A stretch of DNA of 14,201 nt, taken from an uncultured Bacteroides sp. GTDB taxonomy: Bacteria > Bacteroidota > Bacteroidia > Bacteroidales > Bacteroidaceae. Under the pieces are notes generated by a model. It searched no databases, was not told the DNA's origin, and was given only the letters and a program-made list of their open reading frames with translations. The translations under genes were made by a program, and so were the position numbers. Positions 1 to 6,545 of this stretch are shown piece by piece. The stretch's first letter is position 1, and each line of letters starts with the position of its first letter. Where the stretch lies: NCBI GenBank assembly GCA_905198575.1, contig CAJKDC010000076.1, positions 1 through 14,201 of the forward strand, read 5' to 3'.

Positions 1-595
1 ATGAGTTTTCAGCAATTTCAGCACTGCTGGCATACAAATGGGCCAGTAAAATAATAGGCTCACTGGTTGCCCTGCACTGTTTTACATAGTCCACAAACTG
101 CTGAATAAACCGACGGACTCCCGTACCATAAGGAATGCCTCTGCCAAAGTCTCCCTCTCTTAAATAAGGCACAGCCAGAACCCAGGCCTTCTGTTCAGGA
201 TGCTGTATAGAATAAACCGGAACAAGTAAAGATTCAAAATCCGGTTTCCCATCGCAAGTGTGCTGCACGATGCCACGTACCTGAATATTGTGCCTTTCCA
301 GCATTTTTCTGGGAGCCTCCAATCGGGCTGCTGAATCATGGTTGCCTGCAATAATAACTGTCTGGAGCGAAGGATGACGTACTGTAAGCTGATCCAAAAA
401 AGAAAAATAAAGTTCCTGCGAAGCCGCAGACGGGTTTCCATTATCAAACACATCGCCTGCCACCAACAATACATCAGGCTGTCGGTCATCAATCTGCCCC
501 AACAACCAATGTAGAAAATGTTCATGCTCCGACTGGCGATCAAAGCCATGAAATGTATTTCCCAAATGCCAGTCTGTAGTAGCCAATATCTTCAT
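1..595 (-). CDS. sbcD: Exonuclease subunit SbcD, N-terminal part (gene runs off the left edge)
   Basis: The visible 198 residues are the N-terminal part of the SbcD/Mre11 nuclease. With SbcC it forms the SbcCD complex, which cuts DNA hairpins and processes double-strand ends in the cytoplasm. Metallophosphoesterase motifs are in order: the DxH metal ligands D8 and H10 in TTDWHLG, GDVFDN at 47-52, GNHDS at 84-88, and a later histidine at 186 in LAHLYAS. The reading frame is open to base 1 with no stop, so the C-terminal part is missing (family members are usually around 400 residues). The ATG at 593-595 is chosen because the protein begins MKILATTDWHLG, the normal family start. It lies 30 bases downstream of the DUF2400 gene on the same strand, so the two are probably co-transcribed. 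sbcC would be expected further left but is not in the window. Confidence 0.93.
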   Translation of the reverse strand, partial: MKILATTDWHLGNTFHGFDRQSEHEHFLHWLLGQIDDRQPDVLLVAGDVFDNGNPSAASQELYFSFLDQLTVRHPSLQTVIIAGNHDSAARLEAPRKMLERHNIQVRGIVQHTCDGKPDFESLLVPVYSIQHPEQKAWVLAVPYLREGDFGRGIPYGTGVRRFIQQFVDYVKQCRATSEPIILLAHLYASSAEIAENS

Positions 596-625
596 GTTCC
601 TATTAATTACCTTATATATTATAGT

Positions 626-1336
626 CTATTTATGTGTAACCCCATAACCAAATAAGGCAAAATCGCCTTTACAGGGGTCGCCCGGAAAAACTTCTGATAA
701 AGATGCTGTAATAATACGAACGTTCTTCAAGGTAAAAGCCGAAGAATCTGTAAGGTGTAACATATAAGCAACCCTACAGACATGGGTATCAAGCGGTATC
801 AGTAAATCAGCAGGAGAGAAACGACACCACAATCCAAAATCGACCGGTGAATCGCGCCGTATCATCCAGCGTAAAAACATATTCAGTTTCTTTTGAGGAC
901 TTTTGGACGAGACTTCCAACAGATTACACAAACGTTCGAAGGGATTACAGCCGGATTGAGCCAGTAAGGCATCCTCCATCGACTCAAACGATGAATAAAC
1001 ATTATACAATACATCAAAATATCTGCGCATTCCGACATACGACAACATTCTGTAGAAACTACGGTGATCATCTTCTGCAAAATCCATTCTCCACTTACCG
1101 GAACGTACATACGCATAAGGAGAAGCTCCCATCAGTTCATGCAGTTTCTCCACTTTTTGCAGAATCTGTTTACGGTTTCCAAAACTCATCAAAGCAGTAA
1201 GCAAACCGCTAATTTCAATATCCTGTTTTCGTGTAAAACGGTGCGGAAACTGTACCGGATCTGTCTCTATAAAAGATGCGACCTGATACGTATCAGCCCA
1301 GTCAAGTAACTTTCGCTTCAATTCTTCTGTCATCAT
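626..1336 (-). CDS. TIGR02757/DUF2400 family protein
   Basis: This 236-residue protein matches the uncharacterised TIGR02757 (DUF2400) family, recognised by the RKQDIEISGLLTALMSFGNR segment near residues 36-55 and the C-terminal PLDTHVCRVA (181-190) and KGDFALFGYG (223-232) segments. The DTHVxRV signature resembles the region around the catalytic aspartate of endonuclease III-type HhH-GPD glycosylases, although the LPGVGxKTA hairpin is not visible; a role in DNA metabolism is my inference. The frame is open upstream to an ATG at 1456, but the added 40 residues are cysteine-rich and unlike the family. A TAnnTTTG element at 1358-1365 lies inside that extension, so the MMTEEL start at 1336 (or 1333) is preferred. 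The downstream neighbour is sbcD, 30 bases away, which suggests a small DNA-repair operon. No signal peptide or membrane segment is seen. Confidence 0.85.
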   Translation of the reverse strand: MMTEELKRKLLDWADTYQVASFIETDPVQFPHRFTRKQDIEISGLLTALMSFGNRKQILQKVEKLHELMGASPYAYVRSGKWRMDFAEDDHRSFYRMLSYVGMRRYFDVLYNVYSSFESMEDALLAQSGCNPFERLCNLLEVSSKSPQKKLNMFLRWMIRRDSPVDFGLWCRFSPADLLIPLDTHVCRVAYMLHLTDSSAFTLKNVRIITASLSEVFPGDPCKGDFALFGYGVTHK

Positions 1337-1357
1337 ATATCTTATTGGAATAATAGA

Positions 1358-1365
1358 CAAAGATA
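1358..1365 (-). promoter_or_regulatory. Candidate -7 promoter element for the DUF2400-sbcD unit
   Basis: Read on the minus strand this is TATCTTTG, an exact match to the Bacteroidetes -7 consensus TAnnTTTG, 21 bases before the chosen start at 1336. No clear -33 TTTG is seen at the usual 19-21 base spacing, so the call rests on the -7 box and its position. Confidence 0.45.
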
Positions 1366-1473
1366 AACATATTCCTGACATATCCCGAATAGTTATCGGA
1401 AAAGTAAGGCATCCACAAGAACAAGAAGTCCTACATTTTTTGTCTCTTTTAACCAAGAAGCAGAAACTTTTTG

Positions 1474-1515
1474 TTGCAAATACGCTTTTTTTTGCAATAA
1501 TTCGTTACTTTTGCC
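1474..1515 (+). promoter_or_regulatory. Promoter of the hisHAF-hisIE operon
   Basis: TACTTTTG at 1506-1513 matches the Bacteroidetes -7 element TAnnTTTG exactly and lies 27 bases before the hisH ATG at 1541. A -33 TTTG at the usual distance is not present. Instead TTGCA occurs at 1474-1478 and 1492-1496, and TTGC recurs at 1511-1514 inside the -7 element, giving steps of 18 and 19 bases. The promoter lies in the 204-base divergent region shared with the DUF2400 gene. No attenuator-like hairpin or His-rich leader peptide is visible before hisH. Confidence 0.55.
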
Positions 1516-1540
1516 TCAAATCATAAAAAAAGACACGTAC

Positions 1541-2137
1541 ATGAAAGTAGCCGTCATAAAATACAATGCCGGAAATATCCGGTCAGTGGACTACGCACTC
1601 CGCCGTCTGGGAGTTACTCCTGTCATCACAGCCGACAAAGAGGAACTGCTGGGAGCAGACCGGATTATCTTTCCCGGTGTAGGCGAAGCAAAAACGACCA
1701 TGCAGTTCTTAAAGAAAGAAGGGATGGACCAACTGATACCTTCTTTTCGCCAACCGGTGCTGGGGATATGCCTAGGTATGCAGCTCATGTGCAGCCATTC
1801 GGAAGAAGGAGATGTGGACTGTCTGAATATCTTCCCGACTAACGTACTTCGGTTTCACCCACAACATCACGATGAAAAAGTGCCTCACATGGGATGGAAC
1901 ACCCTACAGCAAACACAAAGTCAGTTATTCCAAGGATTCAAAGGCAACGAGTTTGTGTATTTTGTTCATAGCTTCTATGTTCCAGTCAATGAATTTACGG
2001 CTGCATGCACGGAGTATATTCATCCTTTTAGTGCTGCTCTGCATAAAGATAATTTCTACGCCACCCAGTTCCACCCTGAAAAAAGCGGTACTGTAGGCGA
2101 AAGAATTCTAAAAAATTTTCTGGATTTAAAAGACTGA
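1541..2137 (+). CDS. hisH: Imidazole glycerol phosphate synthase, glutaminase subunit HisH
   Basis: HisH is a class I glutamine amidotransferase. It hydrolyses glutamine and passes ammonia to HisF, which makes imidazole glycerol phosphate and AICAR in histidine synthesis. From the chosen start the protein has 198 residues, normal for the family. The nucleophile is C77 in LGICLGMQLM, and the rest of the triad is H178 and E180 in TQFHPEKSG. The oxyanion-strand region is FPGVGEA at 44-50, and HMGWN is at 116-120. The frame extends to an ATG at 1511, but that codon lies inside the TACTTTTG promoter element, so the MKVAVIKYNAGN start at 1541 is used. It is the first gene of the hisH-hisA-hisF-hisIE operon, 15 bases before hisA. 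Its partner HisF is encoded two genes downstream. Confidence 0.97.
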   Translation: MKVAVIKYNAGNIRSVDYALRRLGVTPVITADKEELLGADRIIFPGVGEAKTTMQFLKKEGMDQLIPSFRQPVLGICLGMQLMCSHSEEGDVDCLNIFPTNVLRFHPQHHDEKVPHMGWNTLQQTQSQLFQGFKGNEFVYFVHSFYVPVNEFTAACTEYIHPFSAALHKDNFYATQFHPEKSGTVGERILKNFLDLKD

Positions 2138-2152
2138 TAAAAAAACAACAAT

Positions 2153-2878
2153 ATGATTGACATTATTCCTGCCATCGATATTATCGATGGAAAATGTGTT
2201 CGTCTCTCACAGGGAGACTATGACAAGAAAGTGATTTACAACGAAGATCCTGTAGAAGTTGCCAAAGAATTCGAAGCATACGGAATTAGCCGGCTTCATG
2301 TAGTCGATTTGGATGGCGCAGCATCGCATCACGTTGTCAATTACCGGACACTAGACCTTATTGCATCACGTACTTCTCTGAAAATAGATTTCGGTGGTGG
2401 TATTAAATCGGATGAGGATTTAGTCATCGCATTCGAAAACGGCGCCCAAATGGTCACTTTGGGAAGTGTAGCTGTAAAACAGCCTGAATTGCTGGACAAA
2501 TGGCTGAAGCAGTATGGCGTAGGAAAAATCATCGTTGGAGCAGATACCCGCAACGGCAAAATTGCAACCAATGGCTGGAAAGAAGAGAGCGCCTTGGAAC
2601 TCATGCCTTTCCTGGATGAATGTATCAAGCAGAAGGGAGTAAAGCAAGTTTTATGTACTGACATTGCCAAAGATGGTATGCTGGAAGGTCCGTCTGTGGA
2701 ATTATACAAATCCATCATGGAGCAATACCCCGACCTGTACCTCATTGCCAGTGGAGGAGTAAGCAGTATACACGACATACTCCAGCTCCATGAAGCAGGT
2801 ATCCCGGCTGTAGTATGCGGAAAAGCTATCTACGAAGGAAAAATTTCATTGAAAGAGATAAGTAAATATATACCTTAA
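2153..2878 (+). CDS. hisA: Phosphoribosylformimino-5-aminoimidazole carboxamide ribotide isomerase HisA
   Basis: HisA is a (βα)8-barrel enzyme that isomerises ProFAR to PRFAR (an Amadori rearrangement), the step just before HisHF. The 241-residue length is normal. The expected catalytic aspartates are D9 in PAIDIIDGKCVRL and D131 in VGADTRNGKIATNGW. The phosphate-binding loops of the two half-barrels are visible as FGGGIKS (80-86) and ASGGVSS near residue 200. The start ATG follows an A-rich leader with no strong Shine-Dalgarno, as is usual in Bacteroidetes. It lies between hisH (15 bases upstream) and hisF (18 bases downstream), so it is almost certainly co-transcribed. It is homologous to HisF, but the ProFAR-isomerase features make the assignment clear. 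Confidence 0.97.
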   Translation: MIDIIPAIDIIDGKCVRLSQGDYDKKVIYNEDPVEVAKEFEAYGISRLHVVDLDGAASHHVVNYRTLDLIASRTSLKIDFGGGIKSDEDLVIAFENGAQMVTLGSVAVKQPELLDKWLKQYGVGKIIVGADTRNGKIATNGWKEESALELMPFLDECIKQKGVKQVLCTDIAKDGMLEGPSVELYKSIMEQYPDLYLIASGGVSSIHDILQLHEAGIPAVVCGKAIYEGKISLKEISKYIP

Positions 2879-2896
2879 TCATATAAATAAACTGTC

Positions 2897-3652
2897 ATGT
2901 TAGCCAAACGTATCATCCCCTGCCTTGATATAAAAGACGGCCAGACCGTAAAGGGAACGAATTTCGTAAATTTACGGCAAGCAGGCGACCCCGTAGAACT
3001 GGGGCATGCTTACAGCGAGCAAGGCGCAGATGAGCTTGTATACCTGGATATTACGGCCAGTCATGAAGGCAGAAAGACTTTCACAGAACTGGTGAAGAGA
3101 ATCGCTGCGGAAATAAACATTCCGTTTACTGTCGGAGGAGGTATCCACGAGCTGAGTGATGTAGACCGACTGCTCAATGCAGGAGCAGACAAAGTTTCCA
3201 TTAACTCGGCAGCCATTAAGAATCCGGCTTTGATTGACGAGATAGCCCGTAACTTTGGCTCGCAAGTTTGCGTAGTGGCAATTGATGCCAAGCAGACTGA
3301 CGGAAAATGGGAATGTTACTTGAACGGAGGCAGAATTGCTACCGGACTGTCACTTTACGACTGGGCAAGCGAGGCCAATGACAGAGGTGCAGGTGAAATT
3401 CTTTTCACCAGCATGAACCATGACGGTGTAAAAACAGGATATGCAAACGATGCGCTGGCTACATTGGTAGAACAGCTCACCATCCCTGTAATTGCATCAG
3501 GTGGTGCCGGAACCATGGAGCATTTCCGCGATGCCTTCCAAATTGGGAAAGCTGATGCTGCACTAGCTGCCAGTGTCTTCCATTTCGGAGAAATACCAAT
3601 TCCCCAACTAAAGCAATATCTTGCCGACGAAGGAATTTCAATCAGACTATAA
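2897..3652 (+). CDS. hisF: Imidazole glycerol phosphate synthase, cyclase subunit HisF
   Basis: HisF is the cyclase/lyase half of imidazole glycerol phosphate synthase. It uses ammonia channelled from HisH through its barrel to convert PRFAR to imidazole glycerol phosphate plus AICAR, the latter feeding purine synthesis. The 251 residues are the normal length. The catalytic aspartates are D11 in IPCLDIKDG and D130 in VVAIDAKQ. The phosphate-binding segments TVGGGI (78-83) and IASGGAGTMEHF near residue 200 are intact. The start MLAKRIIPCLDI is the normal family N-terminus. The hisF and hisH products form the heterodimer, and their genes flank hisA in one operon. hisIE follows after 24 bases. 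Confidence 0.97.
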   Translation: MLAKRIIPCLDIKDGQTVKGTNFVNLRQAGDPVELGHAYSEQGADELVYLDITASHEGRKTFTELVKRIAAEINIPFTVGGGIHELSDVDRLLNAGADKVSINSAAIKNPALIDEIARNFGSQVCVVAIDAKQTDGKWECYLNGGRIATGLSLYDWASEANDRGAGEILFTSMNHDGVKTGYANDALATLVEQLTIPVIASGGAGTMEHFRDAFQIGKADAALAASVFHFGEIPIPQLKQYLADEGISIRL

Positions 3653-3676
3653 ACCCCTAATTATTGAATTACAACC

Positions 3677-4288
3677 ATGAAACTCGATTTTGAAAAAATG
3701 AACGGATTAGTTCCGGCTATCATACAAGACAATTATACACAAAAAGTATTAATGTTAGGATTCATGAACGAAGAAGCCTATCAAAAAACTGTGGAAACTG
3801 GAAAGGTTACCTTTTTCAGCCGGACTAAAAACCGTTTATGGACAAAAGGTGAAGAAAGTGGCAACTTCCTGAATGTTGTAGAAATCAAAGCCGACTGCGA
3901 TCAGGATACGTTGTTAATTAAAGTACATCCAGAAGGTCCAGTATGCCACACCGGTACAGACACGTGCTGGGGAGAAACCAACTCACAGGACATTATGTTC
4001 CTGAAAGAGCTGCAAGACTTCATTTGTCAGCGCCATGCCGAAATGCCGGAAAAATCGTATACCACTACACTTTTCAAATCCGGTGTAAACAAAATGGCCC
4101 AAAAAGTAGGCGAAGAAGCTGTAGAAACTGTCATCGAAGCCTGCAACGGTACGGACGAACGCCTTATTTACGAAGGAGCCGACCTGCTCTATCATCTGAT
4201 TGTGCTTCTCACTTCGAAAGGTTACCGCATCGAAGACCTTGCCCGCGAACTGAAAGAGCGTCATTCTGCAACTTGGAAAAAACACTAA
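3677..4288 (+). CDS. hisI: Bifunctional phosphoribosyl-AMP cyclohydrolase / phosphoribosyl-ATP pyrophosphohydrolase HisIE
   Basis: This is a fused HisI-HisE enzyme (203 residues) catalysing the second and third steps of histidine synthesis: hydrolysis of PR-ATP to PR-AMP and opening of its purine ring. The HisI domain covers about residues 1-103, with SRTKNRLWTKGEESGN at 48-63, metal-binding DCDQD at 73-77, and zinc ligands C74, C90 and C97 (GPVCHTGTDTCW). The HisE domain covers about 107-200, with the MazG-like acidic helix KVGEEAVETVIEA (143-155) and the EGADLLYHLIVLL segment (166-178). It ends in the typical HSATW tail. It is the last histidine gene of the operon; the FtsE-like gene begins 13 bases later and probably shares the transcript. 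hisG, hisD, hisC and hisB are not in the window. Confidence 0.96.
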   Translation: MKLDFEKMNGLVPAIIQDNYTQKVLMLGFMNEEAYQKTVETGKVTFFSRTKNRLWTKGEESGNFLNVVEIKADCDQDTLLIKVHPEGPVCHTGTDTCWGETNSQDIMFLKELQDFICQRHAEMPEKSYTTTLFKSGVNKMAQKVGEEAVETVIEACNGTDERLIYEGADLLYHLIVLLTSKGYRIEDLARELKERHSATWKKH

Positions 4289-4301
4289 TTTAAAGCTGCC
4301 A

Positions 4302-5012
4302 ATGGAAGAAAAAGAAGAGCTGCTAATCGATTATAAAGATGTTGATATTTATCAGCAGGAGCTTGGAATACTCAGTCTGATTAATTTCCAGCTACGTAAA
4401 GGAGAATTTGTCTATCTGATAGGAAAAGTAGGCTCCGGAAAAACTTCTTTACTGAAGACCATATACGGTGAACTTGAAGTAGCAGCGGGAGATGCTATGG
4501 TTTTAGGTTATAATATGAAAACCATCAAACGGAAGCAGATTCCTGCCCTACGCAGACGATTGGGGATTGTTTTCCAAGATTTCCAGTTGCTCACAGACCG
4601 GACTGTAAATGACAACCTGCTTTTTGTACTGCATGCTACAGGCTGGAAAAACCCAAAAGACATACAGCAACGTATAGAAGAGGTCTTGGAACAAGTCGGC
4701 ATGCAGGGCAAAGGATACAAAATGCCCAACGAGCTATCGGGTGGAGAGCAGCAGCGTATCGTCATAGCCCGTTCATTGCTTAACCATCCTGAAATCATTC
4801 TTGCTGACGAACCAACAGGTAACCTGGATGCTGAAACCGGACACAATATCGTAGAAGTTCTGCACAAAGCCAGCGAAGCAGGCACTGCGGTACTTATGAC
4901 AACGCACAACCTGCACCTGCTGAACAGTTTTCCAGGGAAAGTGCTATGCTGCGAGAATCATAAAATAAGCGATGTGACACATTTATTCAAAAAAAGTGTT
5001 CCCGAGGCATAA
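4302..5012 (+). CDS. ftsE: ABC transporter ATP-binding protein, FtsE-like
   Basis: This 236-residue protein is a stand-alone ABC ATPase. Visible motifs are Walker A GKVGSGKTS (41-49), the Q-loop glutamine Q92 in VFQDFQLL, the signature LSGGEQQ (145-151), Walker B IILADEP (165-171), the D-loop GNLDAETG and the H-loop histidine H202 in MTTHN. FQDFQLLTDRTVNDN and the overall length resemble FtsE, which works with the membrane protein FtsX to control peptidoglycan hydrolases during division. No ftsX is adjacent; in Bacteroidetes ftsX is generally elsewhere, so this does not argue against the call. LolD- or MacB-type ATPases are alternatives that the sequence alone cannot fully exclude. There are no membrane segments, so it is a cytoplasmic subunit. 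Its position behind hisIE suggests shared transcription without implying a shared pathway. Confidence 0.8.
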   Translation: MEEKEELLIDYKDVDIYQQELGILSLINFQLRKGEFVYLIGKVGSGKTSLLKTIYGELEVAAGDAMVLGYNMKTIKRKQIPALRRRLGIVFQDFQLLTDRTVNDNLLFVLHATGWKNPKDIQQRIEEVLEQVGMQGKGYKMPNELSGGEQQRIVIARSLLNHPEIILADEPTGNLDAETGHNIVEVLHKASEAGTAVLMTTHNLHLLNSFPGKVLCCENHKISDVTHLFKKSVPEA

Positions 5013-5017
5013 AATAT

Positions 5018-5061
5018 TTGCAAAAAAGCAGAATGTTTGCATTATTATTTTTACATTTGCA
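5018..5061 (+). promoter_or_regulatory. Promoter region of lysC with three spaced TTGCA repeats
   Basis: TACATTTG at 5052-5059 is an exact Bacteroidetes -7 element, 47 bases before the lysC ATG. TTGCA occurs at 5018-5022, 5037-5041 and 5057-5061, with steps of 19 and 20 bases, the last overlapping the -7 box. A -33 TTTG at the normal 19-21 base distance is lacking. The 94 bases between ftsE and lysC contain no convincing terminator, so some read-through from the his operon is possible. No lysine riboswitch-like structure is apparent in the short leader. Confidence 0.5.
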
Positions 5062-5106
5062 AACTAAATAGACAATTTATAAGAACAATTAAAATTCGAA
5101 ACGAAA

Positions 5107-6429
5107 ATGAAAGTATTAAAGTTTGGAGGTACATCCGTTGGTTCTGCACAAAGAATGAAGGACGTTGCCAAATTGATTACTGACGGAGAACAGAAAATTG
5201 TAGTTTTATCTGCGATGTCAGGAACGACCAATACATTGGTTGAAATTTCGGATTATCTGTATAAGAAAAATCCAGAAGGTGCGAATGAAATCATCAATAA
5301 GCTGGAAAATAAGTATAAACAGCATATTGAAGAACTTTATTCAACTGAAGAATATAAACAGAAAACACTGGAATTCGTCAAATCCGTATTCGATTATATT
5401 CGTTCATATACTAAAGATATTTTTACGCTCTTCGAAGAAAAGGTTATCTTGGCACAAGGAGAAATCATTTCTACCAACATGGTAACCAACTATTTGTGCG
5501 AACAGGGCGTAAACGCAGTATTGCTGCCTGCCTTGGAATACATGCGTACAGATAAGAACAGCGAACCGGATACAATGTACATCCGCGAAAAGTTGCGTGT
5601 ACAGCTGGCTAACAACCCGGGAGCAGACATCTACATTACCCAAGGATACATCTGCCGCAATGCTTACGGTGAAATCGACAACTTGCAGCGTGGAGGAAGT
5701 GACTACACCGCATCGCTGGTAGGTGCTGCAGTAGACGCTTCTGAAATTCAGATTTGGACAGACATCGACGGTATGCACGACAATGACCCACGTTTTGTGG
5801 ACAACACATCTCCTGTACGTCACCTGCAATTCGAAGAGGCTGCAGAGTTAGCTTACTTCGGAGCTAAAATCCTGCATCCGACTTGTGTACAGCCGGCCAA
5901 ATATGCGAACATTCCGGTCCGCCTGCTGAATACAATGGAACCATCGGCTCCTGGAACACTTATCTCCAACGAGTCTGAAAAAGGAAAGATTAAAGCTGTT
6001 GCAGCAAAAGACAACATCACTGCTATCAAGATCAAATCTAGCCGTATGTTGCTTGCTCACGGATTCTTACGCAAGGTTTTCGAAATTTTCGAAAGCTACC
6101 AGACTTCTATCGATATGATCTGTACATCCGAAGTTGGTGTATCTATGTCTATCGACAATACCAAGCATCTGAACGAAATTCTGGACGACTTGAAGAAATA
6201 TGGTACAGTAACCGTTGACCACGATATGTGTATCGTATGCGTAGTAGGTGACTTGGATTGGGAAAACGTTGGCTTCGAAGCTAAAGCTTTGGATGCCATG
6301 AAAGAGATTCCGGTTCGTATGATTTCATTCGGTGGTAGTAACTACAATATTTCTTTCCTGATTCGTGAATCAGACAAGAAACGTGCACTTCAAGCTTTGA
6401 GTAACGCTTTGTTTAATAACAAAGACTAA
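5107..6429 (+). CDS. lysC: Aspartate kinase (monofunctional, lysine-type)
   Basis: Aspartokinase phosphorylates aspartate to aspartyl-4-phosphate, the committed step towards lysine, meso-diaminopimelate, threonine and methionine. The amino-acid kinase domain (about 1-290) starts with the nucleotide-binding KFGGTSVGS (5-13) and contains QRGGSDYTA (194-202) and WTDIDGMHDNDPR (217-229). Two C-terminal ACT domains follow (about 305-370 and 375-436); HGFLRKVFEIFESYQTSIDM and TSEVGVSMSID resemble lysine-sensing ACT1 sequences, so feedback inhibition by lysine is likely. The 440-residue length is normal for a monofunctional enzyme, and no homoserine dehydrogenase domain is fused. The first third is richer in AAA, GAA and AT-ending codons, which matches a Lys/Glu-rich helical insert (about 55-115) and need not mean transfer. 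lysA follows after a hairpin, and the pairing supports a lysine/diaminopimelate role. Confidence 0.95.
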   Translation: MKVLKFGGTSVGSAQRMKDVAKLITDGEQKIVVLSAMSGTTNTLVEISDYLYKKNPEGANEIINKLENKYKQHIEELYSTEEYKQKTLEFVKSVFDYIRSYTKDIFTLFEEKVILAQGEIISTNMVTNYLCEQGVNAVLLPALEYMRTDKNSEPDTMYIREKLRVQLANNPGADIYITQGYICRNAYGEIDNLQRGGSDYTASLVGAAVDASEIQIWTDIDGMHDNDPRFVDNTSPVRHLQFEEAAELAYFGAKILHPTCVQPAKYANIPVRLLNTMEPSAPGTLISNESEKGKIKAVAAKDNITAIKIKSSRMLLAHGFLRKVFEIFESYQTSIDMICTSEVGVSMSIDNTKHLNEILDDLKKYGTVTVDHDMCIVCVVGDLDWENVGFEAKALDAMKEIPVRMISFGGSNYNISFLIRESDKKRALQALSNALFNNKD

Positions 6430-6455
6430 TCAAATGTAACACACATAAACCTTAT

Positions 6456-6515
6456 ACACAGATAAGACGGAGAAACACACTGGATTTTCTTTCGTTTTAT
6501 CTGTGTTTTTATTTT
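6456..6515 (+). terminator. Hairpin with T-rich tail between lysC and lysA
   Basis: The arms are 6456-6469 (ACACAGATAAGACG) and 6493-6506 (CGTTTTATCTGTGT), pairing at 13 of 14 positions, with partial extra pairing inside the 23-base loop. TTTTTATTTTATA follows. It looks like a rho-independent terminator for lysC; because it also precedes lysA, it could act as a partial terminator within a lysC-lysA unit. Confidence 0.75.
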
Positions 6516-6521
6516 ATATAC

Positions 6522-6529
6522 TACTTTTA
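6522..6529 (+). promoter_or_regulatory. Weak candidate -7 element for lysA
   Basis: TACTTTTA matches TAnnTTTG at all but the last fixed position and lies 16 bases before the lysA ATG. No -33 element is recognisable. Given the hairpin just upstream, lysA needs either its own start site or read-through, so this is the best visible candidate. Confidence 0.25.
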
Positions 6530-6545
6530 AAACGACTCACATTTT

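Noticed and set aside
160..549. A 129-codon minus-strand frame within the sbcD region
   Set aside because: It is out of frame with sbcD, whose motifs (DxH, GDVFDN, GNHDS) are all in the other frame, which stays open to the window edge.
1337..1456. An N-terminal extension of the DUF2400 protein to an ATG at 1456
   Set aside because: The extra 40 residues (with CRTSCSCGC) are unlike the family, and a TAnnTTTG promoter element lies within them, so the start at 1336 fits better.
1511..1540. An upstream start of hisH at 1511
   Set aside because: The ATG-containing codons overlap the -7 promoter element; HisH proteins start at the MKVAVIKYNAGN methionine.
1337..1540. A histidine attenuator or riboswitch before hisH
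   Set aside because: The leader after the promoter is only about 20 bases, with no His-rich peptide and no hairpin series.
5107..5480. AT-richer first third of lysC as a sign of recombination
   Set aside because: The bias follows a Lys/Glu/Ile-rich helical stretch and the reading frame and motifs are continuous; there is no boundary that marks an insertion.
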